DNA of 63,377 nucleotides. It comes from Candidatus Electrothrix gigas (GTDB lineage Bacteria > Desulfobacterota > Desulfobulbia > Desulfobulbales > Desulfobulbaceae). How positions within the stretch are numbered: position 1 is the first letter of the stretch; every line of letters starts with the position of its first letter. The notes beneath the pieces are model-generated. The model saw only the letters and a program-made list of their open reading frames with translations, searched no databases and had not been told where the DNA came from. Made by a program: the position numbers and the translations under genes. The DNA lies in the NCBI GenBank assembly GCA_022766165.1, contig QYLO01000012.1, positions 1 through 63,377 on the forward strand. Reading direction: 5' to 3'. Positions 43,525 to 54,676 of the stretch are shown piece after piece.

Positions 43525-44673
43525 ATGCGCTGTTCCGATACCTTATTCAAAGAAAATCCACATCGTTACCGTCTGATTGATCTCTTCGCTGGGGCTGGTG
43601 GTATGTCCTTAGGATTTTCCGAGTCATTTGACCAGCCTTTCCAGTCGGTTTGGGCGAACGATTGTAACCAGTTCTGTGTTGATACATATAACGAAAATTT
43701 TGGACCACACTGCATTAGTGGTGATCTTGCAGAAATACTGAATGACGATCAGATCAAGATTCCTCAAGCCGATGTCGTGATCGGAGGACCGCCCTGCCAA
43801 GGTTTCAGCCTGCTGAATAAAAAACGTGCGAGTGACTCTCGCAAAGCTTTATGGCGACCATTTATGGAAGTGGTTAAGCTGGCCGGGGCATCTATCTTTG
43901 TTATAGAAAATGTACCCCAACTGCTTGGTACAGAAGAACATAGAGCAATTATTAAGAAAGCTGAGTCCTTTGGCTTTAAGGTGTATCAGGAAAAACTAAC
44001 AGCTGCCGATTACGGTGTTCCGCAGAATCGTATCAGGGCTTTTATTATCGGTTGTAATTTTGTAGACCCTTCTCTTCTCTTTCCTCCGAGAAAAACGCAT
44101 TGTAATCCCGCTAAAAAGAGTAACCAGTTAGTATTGCCTTTTGAGAAACAGGAGTTTTTATCTACTCCGCAGCATTGGAAAACTGTACGGGATGCTATCG
44201 GAGATCTGCCTCCACCAGAAGGAACTGAAATTAGGGTAACAGCATCGCCGCTTGATTTACATTTTGGCAGAAACCCTACTGAACTCAGCCGTAAAAGATA
44301 CCGGGCAATCCCAGAGCAAGGGATGAATCGTTTTGATTTACAGCGAGTTGCTCCTGAATTAACTCCGAAATGTTGGATCAAAAAAAAATCTGGTGGCACG
44401 GATCTGTTTGGACGGCTGTGGTGGGACAGACCTTCGGTTACTATCCGTACCGAGTTCTTTAAACCGGAAAAAGGTCGTTATCTGCACCCGGAACAACATC
44501 GTCCCATTACCCATCGGGAAGCGGCCCGGTTTCAAAGCTTTCCAGATAGTTTTCGTTTTAGAGGGTCAAAAATTGAGATTGCCAAACAGATCGGTAATGC
44601 TGTTCCTCCATTACTTGCAGCAAAGGTGGCTGATATAGTGAGGTTATTACTGGACAGCAGAGCTAAGATATGA
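43525..44673 (+). CDS. DNA (cytosine-5-)-methyltransferase
   Basis: A C5-cytosine methyltransferase of the Dcm/HhaI type. Motif I is DLFAGAGGMSLGF and motif IV holds the catalytic Cys (GGPPCQGFS, C91). ENVPQLL, QNRIRAFIIG, the REAARFQSFPDSF block and QIGNAVPP follow in order. The target-recognition part (about 205-320) is specific to this enzyme, so the site is unknown. Start uncertain: ATG 43525 gives a normal N-terminus. Its stop overlaps the HNH nuclease gene (ATGA), marking a type II restriction-modification pair. Confidence 0.92.
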   Translation: MRCSDTLFKENPHRYRLIDLFAGAGGMSLGFSESFDQPFQSVWANDCNQFCVDTYNENFGPHCISGDLAEILNDDQIKIPQADVVIGGPPCQGFSLLNKKRASDSRKALWRPFMEVVKLAGASIFVIENVPQLLGTEEHRAIIKKAESFGFKVYQEKLTAADYGVPQNRIRAFIIGCNFVDPSLLFPPRKTHCNPAKKSNQLVLPFEKQEFLSTPQHWKTVRDAIGDLPPPEGTEIRVTASPLDLHFGRNPTELSRKRYRAIPEQGMNRFDLQRVAPELTPKCWIKKKSGGTDLFGRLWWDRPSVTIRTEFFKPEKGRYLHPEQHRPITHREAARFQSFPDSFRFRGSKIEIAKQIGNAVPPLLAAKVADIVRLLLDSRAKI

Positions 44674-45584
44674 AAGCGGAAGAGATAAGAAAGCAACTGC
44701 TAGAGTTGTTGATAGACTTTGAAGTTGAGTTGCGTTCTGGTAATCTACGACAAAAGGTTCTTTCTCTTGTTCCCTGCTATCACCAGTTGCGTGATTTAGG
44801 AAAATCTCTTATTCCTGCTGCTGAGGCTCGTAGTGCCCGAGATCGCATTCTGCATTATTTTTTGAAATATCAAAGGGTTGTCATCAGCGGAGATGAACTG
44901 CTTGTTGTCTCTGGTATTCAGGAATATGCTCGAAGAATCCGTGAACTGAGAGTACAATTCGGCTGGTCGATTGTCAGCGGTTTAACAGCAGCGCAAATGG
45001 CAAAGGAAGATGAGTTCCCCGCTGTTGATATTGATGCAACGGATATGGGGCCTTCGGATTATATATTGCTTTCTGGTGAGCAGGATAGAGATGCAGCTCA
45101 TCGCTGGAATTTAGCAAATGAGATTCGAAGAGAAAAAATTTCTGTCCGTGACAAGTTGTTGAAATATTTCAGACAGAATGTCGGTCAAAAAGTAACTGGT
45201 GAGGAATTGAAATATCTTGCCAAAGATAAGTCGGAATGGGCAAGAAGGGTGAGGGAGCTACGCACGGAGTATGGTTGGCCGATAGTCACGCAAAACACAG
45301 GACGTCCTGACCTTGAAGTTGGAGTCTATCTGCTGGAAGCTGATCGCCAAAGTCCTGAACATGACCGGCGTATTCCTGATCCTGTTAAACGAAATGTTCT
45401 GCGACGTGATAGGTATACATGCACGGCCTGTGCATGGTCGCATGAGGAATGGAACAGATCTGATCCGCGTCATTTGGAGCTACATCACCAAAAAATACAT
45501 GCAGAAGGCGGCGAGAATACGGAAAACAATCTCGTTACTCTTTGCACAGTCTGTCATGACGATATACATCGCAACAAGATATAG
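44670..45584 (+). CDS. HNH endonuclease, probable restriction enzyme, with duplicated domain
   Basis: A 304-residue protein coupled to the cytosine methyltransferase by a 4-base overlap. The C-terminus is an HNH nuclease: CTAC (C251, C254), LELHH (H272, H273), ENNLVTLC and CTVCHDDIH (C292, C295), with paired cysteines holding a structural zinc. Upstream lie two copies of a domain of about 50 residues (55-103 and 158-206) sharing RDxxLxYF, GxEL, WARRxRELR and GWxIV; these look like winged-helix DNA-binding repeats. Such repeats could read the two halves of a site. I infer that it is the restriction partner of the methylase. Confidence 0.82.
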   Translation: MKAEEIRKQLLELLIDFEVELRSGNLRQKVLSLVPCYHQLRDLGKSLIPAAEARSARDRILHYFLKYQRVVISGDELLVVSGIQEYARRIRELRVQFGWSIVSGLTAAQMAKEDEFPAVDIDATDMGPSDYILLSGEQDRDAAHRWNLANEIRREKISVRDKLLKYFRQNVGQKVTGEELKYLAKDKSEWARRVRELRTEYGWPIVTQNTGRPDLEVGVYLLEADRQSPEHDRRIPDPVKRNVLRRDRYTCTACAWSHEEWNRSDPRHLELHHQKIHAEGGENTENNLVTLCTVCHDDIHRNKI

Positions 45585-45631
45585 GCGATAGAAGCGAATA
45601 TTTCTCTGAAAATAAATCGAAATAAACAACT

Positions 45632-47524
45632 TTGTCCTATCTAGTCCTAGCCAGAAAATCCCGACCCCAGACCTTTGCCCAGGTGGTCGGCCAGAAACCC
45701 GTTGTCCGTACCCTGCAAAACGGATTGCTCCAGAACCGGGTTGCCCACGCCCTGATCTTCAGCGGTGTGCGCGGTACCGGTAAAACTACCCTTGCCCGCA
45801 TCATGGCTAAGGCAATCAACTGCGAGCAGGGAGAGTCCTCTGAACCCTGTAATAAATGCCGTTCCTGCAAGGAGATCATGGCAGGCAGTTCCGTGGATCT
45901 GCACGAGGTGGATGGTGCCTCAAACCGGGGAATTCAGGAAATTCGTGAGCTGAAGGAAAATATCCGTTTTATGCCCACCAGCTCAAAGTTCAAGATCATC
46001 ATCATTGATGAAGTACACATGCTGACCACTGAGGCATTTAATGCCCTGCTCAAGACCCTTGAGGAGCCGCCTGAGCATGTTTATTTCATGTTTGCCACCA
46101 CGGAATTGCACAAAGTGCCAGTGACCATTCTTTCCCGTTGCCAGCGGTATGAGCTGAAACGGGTTGCTCATGCAGAGCTGGCTGCTCATTTTGCCTCGTT
46201 GGCTGAACAGGAAGGGGTCAGTATTGATGAAGCCGCCCTGAACATGGTAGTGCGGGAGGCAGGTGGTTCAGTGCGCGACGGCCTCAGTCTGCTGGATCAG
46301 GTTTTTTCTTATTGCGGAGACAAGGTCACTGGACCCGAGGTGGCGGATGTGCTGGGCCTGGTCAGTCATGAGGTAATTGCTGATCTTGCATGCGCCCTGC
46401 TTGCCAAAGATTTGAATGCCGCCCTGAAGAACCTAGACCAGCTGTACAGCTATGGCATGGATATCAAACGATTCATTAATGAGCTACTGGCTTGGTTCAG
46501 AAGTTTAGTGGTGTGCAGTATCAGCAAAAATCCTGCAGTGTTGCTTGATCTACCTGCGGATGAACTAGCCCTGTTACAGAAGGTTGCCGGGACTCATTCC
46601 TCGCAAACCCTGTTCATGATGTTTAACCTGCTCCTTGAGGGGCTGGAAAAGGCGACCTATGCAGCCCGTCCCCGTTTTGCAGTGGAGATGACCTTTATCC
46701 GGGCAGTGCAGGTAGATGAAGTACTACCAGTTAGGGATCTGCTGACACGATTGGATGATGTCTTAGCTGGGGTGGCCTTGCCGCAACAGCAGATGCCACA
46801 GCAGCAAGCAGCCGTCCAACAGGTTCCACAGGGCGGGCTGGGAGAGCGGGAAAAGGTATCAACAAAGATACCCGCAACGACCTCTTCTTCACAGTCTTCT
46901 TCACCGTCTTTACAAGCTGTACCTTCTGCTGCGCCTGAAAAAAAACAGCATGATAAACCAGTAACACCACCTCAGCAGGCTTTGCCCCCTGATAATCCGA
47001 AGAGAACCCATACCTCCCTGTCAGCGCCAACTATCCTTGAAGAAGCAGAGCAGAATCCACCGCCACCAAAAGATACATATACCCCGGTTTTATCAGGTCA
47101 GCATAAAAGAGATGTACGCAAGCATTGGCCAGAGTTTACTCATTATGTTCAGGAACGAATTCAATGGATGGGCGCTGCGCTGAAAGCTTCCTCTTCAGCT
47201 TGTCTGGAAAACAGTGTCCTGACTGTGCATTACGATGATGCAGCAGACTGTAAGCTCCTTGGAAGTAAAAAAAATATTTTACAGCTTACCGAGTTTGCTA
47301 TGGATTTTTTTCAAGAAGAACTCAAGGTTGTCTTTAAGGTAGCGAATTTTTCAGCCTGTGCTACTGATCCGGAAAGCGCAGAAGCTGTACGGCAGGAAAG
47401 GCAAAAGTTGGCCAATGATAAATTAGTCTTGGCTGCTGTGGATATTTTTAACGGTCAGGTTGGAGATATCCGAGTGGGACCGCGTTTTCGTGGGCCGTTG
47501 CGTGAGGAAAAACTTGACGAATAA
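45632..47524 (+). CDS. dnaX: DNA polymerase III subunits gamma/tau
   Basis: DnaX is the clamp-loader ATPase and couples the replisome polymerases. Walker A is GVRGTGKT (45-52), the zinc module uses C64, C73, C76 and C79, Walker B is IIIIDEVHML, and the arginine-finger motif SRC is at ILSRCQRYEL. Residues about 385-480 are a Gln/Pro/Ser-rich linker before a C-terminal tau-type domain. The start is TTG, because MSYLVLARKSRPQTF is the family N-terminus and no ATG precedes it. ybaB follows after about 100 bases. Confidence 0.95.
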   Translation: MSYLVLARKSRPQTFAQVVGQKPVVRTLQNGLLQNRVAHALIFSGVRGTGKTTLARIMAKAINCEQGESSEPCNKCRSCKEIMAGSSVDLHEVDGASNRGIQEIRELKENIRFMPTSSKFKIIIIDEVHMLTTEAFNALLKTLEEPPEHVYFMFATTELHKVPVTILSRCQRYELKRVAHAELAAHFASLAEQEGVSIDEAALNMVVREAGGSVRDGLSLLDQVFSYCGDKVTGPEVADVLGLVSHEVIADLACALLAKDLNAALKNLDQLYSYGMDIKRFINELLAWFRSLVVCSISKNPAVLLDLPADELALLQKVAGTHSSQTLFMMFNLLLEGLEKATYAARPRFAVEMTFIRAVQVDEVLPVRDLLTRLDDVLAGVALPQQQMPQQQAAVQQVPQGGLGEREKVSTKIPATTSSSQSSSPSLQAVPSAAPEKKQHDKPVTPPQQALPPDNPKRTHTSLSAPTILEEAEQNPPPPKDTYTPVLSGQHKRDVRKHWPEFTHYVQERIQWMGAALKASSSACLENSVLTVHYDDAADCKLLGSKKNILQLTEFAMDFFQEELKVVFKVANFSACATDPESAEAVRQERQKLANDKLVLAAVDIFNGQVGDIRVGPRFRGPLREEKLDE

Positions 47525-47620
47525 CCGGAAAACCTGATTATATTGCTCCAGGTAAAGGAGACAGAGAGGAGGCAAAGTGCTTCCTTGGTTACTTGGAAAG
47601 ACTATAGAGAGGAACATGAA

Positions 47621-47929
47621 ATGAATCTTTCAGATATGATGACACAGGCAAAGGAATTCCAGAAAAAAATGGGTGATATGCAGGAGGAATTGGCTGGCAA
47701 AACTGTGAGCGGTTCTGCTGGCGGGGGTATGGTAAACGCTACCATGAATGGCCGGGGCGAGTTAGTTGGCCTTTCCATTGAGCCTGGTATTGTCAACGCT
47801 GATGAGGTTGATATGTTGCAGGATCTGATTGTGGCTGCGGTCAATGACGGGGCTCGCAAGGCCGCTGAAATGGGCAAGGGCGAAATGTCTAAGCTGACTG
47901 GCGGCTTGAACATTCCTGGTCTGTCATAA
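47621..47929 (+). CDS. ybaB: YbaB/EbfC-family nucleoid-associated protein
   Basis: A 102-residue DNA-binding protein almost always encoded after dnaX. The start MNLSDMMTQAKEFQKKM and the GGGMVNATMNGRGELVGLSI core are typical. ATG at 47621 with AGAGAGGA 8 bases upstream. The recR gene that often follows is absent; a convergent glycosyltransferase gene comes next. Confidence 0.94.
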   Translation: MNLSDMMTQAKEFQKKMGDMQEELAGKTVSGSAGGGMVNATMNGRGELVGLSIEPGIVNADEVDMLQDLIVAAVNDGARKAAEMGKGEMSKLTGGLNIPGLS

Positions 47930-48049
47930 ACTCTTATACAGGTAGTTCTCTTGGCATTGGTGTATTGGAGCGGCCTTATTACTGACCTAACTGACCTAAC
48001 CCGGTTGCCAATGCTTTTGGTGGGGTGGGGGTGTATTCTCCACGAAAAC

Positions 48050-51000
48050 TCAAACTCCAGCAATCCAATGCAACCATTCCTTCCGAGATATCTTAAGTTC
48101 AGTCAGTAGACGGTTTTCATTATAATATGGGTTATACTGCAAAACTGTTCGCCATCTACGCTGCAAGTCTCTTTTTTCGTCAAGCCAATTTTCTGTTGCG
48201 GCAAATTTTTGTTCAGGCATGGTTATAAGGGCCGTACAATACGGTGTAAAGACATGTTTTCTCCCCACCTCTCTGAGACGAAGACAGAAGTCAATATCAA
48301 AGAGATATTCTGGAAATTTTTTTGCATCAAATCCCTGCATCTCTATAAACGAGCTACGCTTCACCATGCAAAAATCAAAGGAGCAGGTAATGACGTTTTG
48401 GGGACAGTGAAATCCGTTCAGATGAGAAGAGCCGTGAACAAGCAGGGAACGATAGGCGTGACAGGTCATGTCTGTAAGGTCAGGAACAGCAAGATGTTTA
48501 AGTTCCTTATCAGATTGAGCAACAAGACCACTCACAACGCCGTATTCCTCTGTTTGTGCATACCCTAGCAATGTCTCCACCCAGTTTGTTTCCTGTGGCA
48601 AGGCTCCTTGACCGAGAAAGACAAGGTATTCGCCAACTGCGTTATCAGCAAGCCTATTCAAAGCTGCTGCCTCTGTCTCTTGCTCATTGCGTTGATAAAA
48701 ATTGATTGGAGAAGCCAACTTTTCTGGCTGTTCAATCAGTAGTTCCTCTAATTCTTTTAACTTCTCTACAGAACCTCGATGCAGTACCATGTAGTCAAGA
48801 TACGGATAATCACTGCTTGCAAGCAGGCTTTCTAACCAGTTTCGTAACCACTCTCTTGGTTGTGCAATGTTATCAGGAATCCTGACGAGTACACTGACCT
48901 GGCATCTTTTTTTTACATGTCGTTGCACTTGATAATAATATTTTAAAGGGCTGTGTTTGACCTCAGCCTGTATACCTCTTCGTTTAACAGCATTTTGTAC
49001 AGCCTTTAAACCAGCAGCAGCAGCATACTCCTTCTGCTCATGATTGATACTGGTGGAGGTTTTTGTTGCTCGCCATCGGTAAAGTGAGCAACGAATATGA
49101 TGAATTTCCTTGCTCTGTTCTGTAATTTTTAGAGCAAGATCATAATCCTGCGCACCATTGCATTCTGTTAACAATCCTCCTACCTGTCGAAACAGCGATT
49201 TTTTTGTCACAAAAAAATGCGTAATATAGTTATGACAGAGCAACAACTCAGGGTTATAATCTGGTTTATAGAATTTTGTGTAAAGAACTTCCTTCCGGTT
49301 AATGAGTTCCTCATCACTGTACAGGACATCTGGATCAACCCTGTTAATTGCTTCAACAACACGGTAGAGGGCATCTAACGTAAGTTCATCATCATGGTCT
49401 AAAAAACCAAGATATTCTCCGGTCGCCAGTTCTGCTGCCTTGTTTGTTGCCAGAGAGATGCCGGAATTTTTTTCTAAAAAGCTCACTTTAATTCGTCGAT
49501 CTCTGGCCGCATATTGTTCAAGCAATGGACGAATATGCTGCGCAGAACTACCATCGTCCACAAGACAGAGTTCCCAATGCGGATATGCCTGATATTGAAC
49601 TGAATGGATGCATCGCTGTAACAGTTCTTTATCAATGTTAAAAACTGGAACGAGAAGACTAATTACAGGTTTATTCGGCAAGTCTGCCACCTTTTGACAG
49701 GGGTAATGACCTGCAAAGACACCTTGTTGTTGGTAATACTCTAGGGGATAAAAGACGTTGACGTTTGAGTTTGCTAGAGTAAATTTTTCTGCATACGTTT
49801 TTTGATAGAAGTCTGGATCAAAAAGAGGGTTTGGACTACGCTGCTCTTGCCAACCATACTCCATATAATGCACCAGAGGATCAATGGACAACCGAACAAG
49901 TTCTGGGTCATTACGCAGATAAAAATTTTTATCAACAAGCCCACTTTGCTTGAGGAGACGATAGGTACGCCGTCGGGCCGGGGACAGGCGATACAAGAGT
50001 GTTTTGAGAAACCACTTCATCTTGAGTTCAAATGGCCAAGAAGTTGAATGAGATCGAGTAGTAGCCGAGATAAGAGTTTGATGAGGTATATGTTTCTTTA
50101 GGAGACTGAAGAGGTTACCGAGTAGAGGGAGACAGTCTTGACCAAATGCCACGTACTCTATTTGTATACTAAGATACTGTGAACCTTCTGCCTTGCTCTG
50201 GTCAGGAAGGGTCAGTTGAACTAACGGTTCTGAAGTACAGAAAAACAGGAGATCATCTTGAGAAAAATCAGCCGTATGGGTAAAGGGTATCTCATACTTC
50301 GTACTGGTTGTATCTACCAGAAAAACATCTTTGACCCGAAGAATCACCTGACTGTCCGCAGGTTGGAACAAGAAAACAGATTGATCTATTTTTGATAATT
50401 CAAATTGTAAACAACAGACGCCTGGATGAACCTTGCGTACCCATTCAGGACATTCAGGATGCTCTTCAGCTCTCTCTCTCTCAGGTGCCTTATCTTTCTT
50501 AGGCAACAAAAGAGCCTGATGATACGGCGCAGTGATATCCAGAAGTTTATCAATCCAAACCTCGATATTGCCGGTATAAAGCTTTTGGTGTTTTCGGAAA
50601 ATTCGGGCAAAACTCTCTACTTTATGCTGCCGTGATTGGGTACGGACCATTGAATCAGCTGCAACTCTATAGTAGAAGAGAATTTCTTTTATTTGGAAAA
50701 CCTTGCGTCCCATTTCCAGTAAAGAAAGCCAAAAATCGTAATCCTCCCAGCCGTAGATCATAGCCGGATCAAAACCGCCCGCCTCCTCCCAGTCTGTTTT
50801 GCGGAAAAAGGCCGTGCAGAAGATGATGTTATCCAGCAAAATGCGTTGCAGGGAAAATTCCGGTAACAGCCATTCCGTTGTAACATCGCCGAACAGTTGG
50901 GCCTTACAGTAAACAATCCCTACGTTTACATCGTTATCCAATAATGGAACAGCTTGCTCCAGATAGGTTGAACCAATGCGGTCATCTGCATCCAAGGGCA

Positions 51001-51253
51001 GGATGTACTCGCCTTGCGCTGCTTGAATTCCGTTATTTCTAGCTGAGGATAGTCCCTGATTATCGGTATGGATGACCTGAGTTTTTGGAAAGTCTAACTG
51101 CTGGAGATGCTGGACTGTAGAGGGATCTGTGGAACCATCGTTGACAACAATAATTTCAAAATTCTGCCAGGTCTGAGCAAGAACGGATTCAATAGCTTCA
51201 TCAACAAAGATACCCTGATTATAACAGGGTATAACAACGGAAACACGAGGCAT
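48050..51253 (-). CDS. Large multi-domain family 2 glycosyltransferase
   Basis: A 1067-residue cytoplasmic sugar transferase for surface polysaccharide. The first GT2 domain (about 1-230) has VSVVIPCYNQG, VNDGSTD, LDADD and WEDYDFWL. A beta-rich linker domain follows (about 260-430). The second GT2 domain (about 520-760) has LLVPVFN, VDDGSS and LDHDD. A third GT2-like region (about 800-1050) lacks the DxD motif (LGQGALP in its place) and is probably inactive or acceptor-binding. ATG 51253 is used; a TTG at 51280 would add nine residues. No other polysaccharide gene adjoins it except the HAD protein at 52204. Confidence 0.88.
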   Translation of the reverse strand: MPRVSVVIPCYNQGIFVDEAIESVLAQTWQNFEIIVVNDGSTDPSTVQHLQQLDFPKTQVIHTDNQGLSSARNNGIQAAQGEYILPLDADDRIGSTYLEQAVPLLDNDVNVGIVYCKAQLFGDVTTEWLLPEFSLQRILLDNIIFCTAFFRKTDWEEAGGFDPAMIYGWEDYDFWLSLLEMGRKVFQIKEILFYYRVAADSMVRTQSRQHKVESFARIFRKHQKLYTGNIEVWIDKLLDITAPYHQALLLPKKDKAPERERAEEHPECPEWVRKVHPGVCCLQFELSKIDQSVFLFQPADSQVILRVKDVFLVDTTSTKYEIPFTHTADFSQDDLLFFCTSEPLVQLTLPDQSKAEGSQYLSIQIEYVAFGQDCLPLLGNLFSLLKKHIPHQTLISATTRSHSTSWPFELKMKWFLKTLLYRLSPARRRTYRLLKQSGLVDKNFYLRNDPELVRLSIDPLVHYMEYGWQEQRSPNPLFDPDFYQKTYAEKFTLANSNVNVFYPLEYYQQQGVFAGHYPCQKVADLPNKPVISLLVPVFNIDKELLQRCIHSVQYQAYPHWELCLVDDGSSAQHIRPLLEQYAARDRRIKVSFLEKNSGISLATNKAAELATGEYLGFLDHDDELTLDALYRVVEAINRVDPDVLYSDEELINRKEVLYTKFYKPDYNPELLLCHNYITHFFVTKKSLFRQVGGLLTECNGAQDYDLALKITEQSKEIHHIRCSLYRWRATKTSTSINHEQKEYAAAAGLKAVQNAVKRRGIQAEVKHSPLKYYYQVQRHVKKRCQVSVLVRIPDNIAQPREWLRNWLESLLASSDYPYLDYMVLHRGSVEKLKELEELLIEQPEKLASPINFYQRNEQETEAAALNRLADNAVGEYLVFLGQGALPQETNWVETLLGYAQTEEYGVVSGLVAQSDKELKHLAVPDLTDMTCHAYRSLLVHGSSHLNGFHCPQNVITCSFDFCMVKRSSFIEMQGFDAKKFPEYLFDIDFCLRLREVGRKHVFTPYCTALITMPEQKFAATENWLDEKRDLQRRWRTVLQYNPYYNENRLLTELKISRKEWLHWIAGV

Positions 51254-51335
51254 AGAGGATACTTTAGCAGATTTTGGCAAATTTTGGCAGATGGAGGAGT
51301 GGAATTACGGAAGCAAGAAGCTGAAAAAAACAGAA

Positions 51336-51863
51336 TCATGGTTTGTTTGTAGGAAAAAGTCTGGTATACATACCATAGCCCTCTTTTTCCAGATCCTCTG
51401 CCGGGATAAAGCGGAGAGCTGCTGAATTCATGCAATACCGCAGACCCGTAGGTGCTGGCCCGTCAGTAAAAACATGACCAAGATGGGAATCACCATGTTT
51501 GCTCCGCACTTCAATGCGTACGGAAAACCAGCTTTTATCCTCTTTTTCTATAATATTCTCCGGTTCAAGCGGCTTAGTAAAGCTTGGCCAGCCTGTCCCG
51601 GATTTGAATTTATCCAGTGAACTGAAGAGAGGTTCGCCTGAGACAATGTCCACGTAGATTCCTGGCCGGGTATTGTCCCAGTAACTATTTTTAAAGGCCG
51701 GTTCTGTGCCATCTTCCTGTGTTACCCTGTACTCAAGCGGGGTTAAACGTTTTTTCAGTTCTTCTAGGCTCGGTTTACTATACTGTCCGGCAAAGGTATC
51801 AGGGAGTGCAGACAGTATTCCCCAACCTGCAAAAAAAGTGAGCATTGAAAGAAAGAGTTTCAT
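51336..51863 (-). CDS. msrB: Secreted peptide-methionine (R)-S-oxide reductase
   Basis: MsrB reduces the R form of methionine sulfoxide in proteins. The catalytic C144 is in [19 protein letters not shown] and [15 protein letters not shown] complete the site. The two CxxC zinc pairs of many MsrBs are absent. A signal peptide ([20 protein letters not shown], cut near TFAGQ) suggests export for repair of envelope proteins. ATG 51863 is used because it begins the signal peptide; an upstream open frame adds 48 unlikely residues. Confidence 0.92.
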   Translation of the reverse strand: MKLFLSMLTFFAGWGILSALPDTFAGQYSKPSLEELKKRLTPLEYRVTQEDGTEPAFKNSYWDNTRPGIYVDIVSGEPLFSSLDKFKSGTGWPSFTKPLEPENIIEKEDKSWFSVRIEVRSKHGDSHLGHVFTDGPAPTGLRYCMNSAALRFIPAEDLEKEGYGMYTRLFPTNKP

Positions 51864-54288
<2,425 letters not shown>

Positions 54289-54300
54289 AAACAAACTGTT

Positions 54301-54549
54301 ATGAAAAAAAAATATATCACTGGAAAAAATTACGACCTAGGAGAAGGAGAAATAGGGCGGATTATTGGTATGACCCTGCGCAATAAAGTTATTCCGCTAG
54401 GGAATCTTGGCGGCGGTCCACGTTTCAAGGGCCTGCTGGTTCTGCTGCTTTCCCATTGCTTGGGAAGGATGATTTTTCCTCGTATCATCCCTTTTGAACA
54501 AAAACTGAACCGTTTGTATCTTTTACTCAAGCGAAAGAGGTCATTGTGA
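54301..54549 (+). CDS. Small hypothetical protein
   Basis: An 82-residue basic protein starting 12 bases after the HAD gene stop. It has a hydrophobic middle (FKGLLVLLLSHCLG) and Lys/Arg-rich ends. I recognise no domain. Close spacing suggests co-transcription, but the ribosome site is weak. Another tiny frame (54570-54680) follows and runs into the pilB end. Confidence 0.4.
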   Translation: MKKKYITGKNYDLGEGEIGRIIGMTLRNKVIPLGNLGGGPRFKGLLVLLLSHCLGRMIFPRIIPFEQKLNRLYLLLKRKRSL

Positions 54550-54676
54550 ATACAAGGAAACGAGAAAACATGATGACAAACATCGGCAGTCATGAGCAGA
54601 ACATTGGTCAACCGATCCTGGAGAGGAAGACAGATGGCTTACCAGATGCCTTGCGAAAATTTGCTACGCATCTCCA

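Noticed and set aside
44010..44399. Minus-strand frame inside the cytosine methyltransferase
   Set aside because: It lies wholly within a confirmed gene and has no ribosome site or motif.
47930..48049. Terminator between ybaB and the convergent glycosyltransferase
   Set aside because: Only a weak GCATTGG/CCAATGC pairing over a ~45-base loop with no T-run.
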